A stretch of 64,000 bases of DNA from Clostridium sp. cel8. Lineage in GTDB: Bacteria > Bacillota > Clostridia > Clostridiales > Clostridiaceae. Of this stretch, positions 63,135-64,000 are shown piece after piece. Within the stretch, counting starts at the first letter, position 1; each line of letters opens with the position of its first letter. The DNA lies in the NCBI RefSeq assembly GCF_014050525.1, contig NZ_JACGAG010000004.1, forward strand, positions 124,001 to 188,000. The letters are read 5' to 3'. The notes under the pieces were generated by a model that saw only the letters and a list, made by a program, of their open reading frames with translations, ran no database searches and was not told the DNA's origin. Position numbers and translations under genes: made by a program.

Positions 63135-64000
63135 TTATATATAATTTTCCCACTCTTCATAGAGTCTATCTAGTTTTGATTTTATTTTAAGTAAATCTTT
63201 ATTTACTTTTTCGCTTTTTTCAGGATCAGAGTATACTTCTTTCATACAAAGTTTTTTTTCAAGTTCAGAAGATTTGGTTTCAAGGTCTGATATCTTTTCT
63301 TCCATGTTTTTAAGTTTTAGTTCTTTTTCTCTTTTTGCCTTTTGCATTTTTCGTTTCTTTTTCTTTTCATTGGCAATTTGAGTTTTAGTTTTTCCTTTAG
63401 TTTGTTTTTTATTTATATCATCAAATCTTAAAGGATTTTTCTTTTTTTCTATATAATAATTATAATTGCCTAAATATTCCTTAACACCAGTTTCTTCAAG
63501 TTCGTATATTTTATCAACTACCTTATTTAGAAAGTATCTATCATGAGATATTAAAAGTACTGTTCCATCATAATTTAAAAGTGCCTTTTCAAGAGCTTCT
63601 CGTGACATAATATCGAGATGATTTGTAGGTTCATCAAGAAGTAAAAAATTTGATTTAGATAATATTAGTTTTAACAGATTTATACGACATTTTTCGCCAC
63701 CACTTAAAGAAGAAATTGTTCTGAAAACATCATCACCTGTAAACAAAAAAGCGGCTAGCGCATTTCTTATTTCTGTAGTTGTAAGATCAGGAAAATCGTC
63801 CCACACTTCATCTAGGACCGTTTTATTTAGATTTAGATTTGACTGTTCCTGATCATAATAACCAATAAATACATTCATTCCAAGAGAGCAAATTCCATCA
63901 TAATCTTTTAATTCATTCATTATAATTCTAAAAAGTGTAGTTTTCCCTCTTCCATTTTTCCCTATTAGGGCTATATTTTCACCTCTTTTTATGTCAAAAG
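63135..64000 (-). CDS. ABC-F family ATP-binding protein, N-terminal part outside window
   Basis: The frame is open to the window edge and the gene starts beyond it. The visible part is the second ATPase domain: Walker A GKNGRGKTT about 20 codons from the edge, then ISSLSGGEKCRINL, LLLDEPTNHLD (Walker B) and the LISHDRYFL switch histidine. A lysine-rich linker (KKKRKMQKAKREKELKLK) leads to a C-terminal coiled coil. ABC-F proteins act on ribosomes, either as translation factors or as antibiotic-resistance proteins. The layout resembles YdiF/Uup; the inter-domain linker that decides the subclass is not in the window. Confidence 0.9.
   Translation of the reverse strand, partial: FDIKRGENIALIGKNGRGKTTLFRIIMNELKDYDGICSLGMNVFIGYYDQEQSNLNLNKTVLDEVWDDFPDLTTTEIRNALAAFLFTGDDVFRTISSLSGGEKCRINLLKLILSKSNFLLLDEPTNHLDIMSREALEKALLNYDGTVLLISHDRYFLNKVVDKIYELEETGVKEYLGNYNYYIEKKKNPLRFDDINKKQTKGKTKTQIANEKKKKRKMQKAKREKELKLKNMEEKISDLETKSSELEKKLCMKEVYSDPEKSEKVNKDLLKIKSKLDRLYEEWENYI

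Noticed and set aside
1-64000. CRISPR arrays, insertion sequences, prophage or att sites
   Set aside because: No regularly spaced repeats, transposase or integrase genes, or tRNA-flanking direct repeats were seen.

Overview
The window is a strongly AT-rich stretch of chromosome from a strictly anaerobic, low-GC Gram-positive bacterium, most probably Clostridium sensu stricto. The support is the gene content (two T-box leaders, a lysine riboswitch, HydE, desulfoferrodoxin, the archaeal-type ProS, a separate FchA cyclohydrolase, a LytTR regulator), GGAGG ribosome sites nearly everywhere, and frequent GTG/TTG starts. I do not assign a species. I see no phage, insertion sequence, CRISPR array or rRNA; gene order is compact and housekeeping-like. 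Both ends cut a gene: a sodium/solute symporter at the left and an ABC-F ATPase at the right.

Layout. 1-5015: a small catabolic module (symporter, IclR regulator, beta-propeller lactonase, Ldh2-type dehydrogenase) with inverted repeats in its control region. 5023-8260: a proline T-box operon, proS-pepV. 8364-14889: ftsH, helD, the hydrogenase maturase hydE and an M18 aminopeptidase. 14900-17724: a lysine riboswitch followed by aspartokinase and lysA. 17732-26461: a structured leader and a 2879-residue cyclic beta-1,2-glucan synthase-like protein. 26568-29327: desulfoferrodoxin, a tryptophan T-box with trpS, and a convergent HAD phosphatase. 29529-34178: prfC, a small membrane ORF, an ECF S-component, a zinc-ribbon protein and tyrS. 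34376-38815: an unknown 129-residue protein, a membrane ferredoxin with an FMN domain, tRNA-Trp(CCA), a degenerate metal-binding-type lipoprotein and a tandem HD-GYP protein. 38833-40938: tsaE-tsaB-rimI and a universal stress protein. 41264-44515: the methyl-branch folate cluster fhs-fchA-folD. 44748-47897: a glpA-like oxidoreductase trio. 48063-50529: a DUF1836 regulator, a RusA-like protein and tsaD. 50802-58180: pyruvate carboxylase, a patatin and an M16C peptidase. 58221-62768: CstA facing a LytS/LytTR two-component pair. 62784-64000: a thiamine-binding-type protein and the ABC-F protein.

How the genes fit together. Three aminoacyl-tRNA synthetases lie here. Two (proS, trpS) carry T-boxes; the Trp T-box specifier and acceptor-pairing bulge match the tRNA-Trp gene found in the same window. 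Pyruvate handling recurs: pyruvate carboxylase, a CstA-type carrier and a two-component pair resembling the pyruvate-sensing Bts system. One-carbon metabolism is divided between FchA and a FolD that has lost its cyclohydrolase residues.

The observations I rate highest are: (1) a nested leader hairpin that buries the ribosome site of the giant glucan synthase gene; (2) the FolD with Lys and Gln of the cyclohydrolase site replaced; (3) a ZnuA-type lipoprotein lacking the usual histidine ligands; (4) two genes whose ribosome site is separated from the start codon by a hairpin that would bring the two together. No database search or folding program was run; family names come from recognised motifs.
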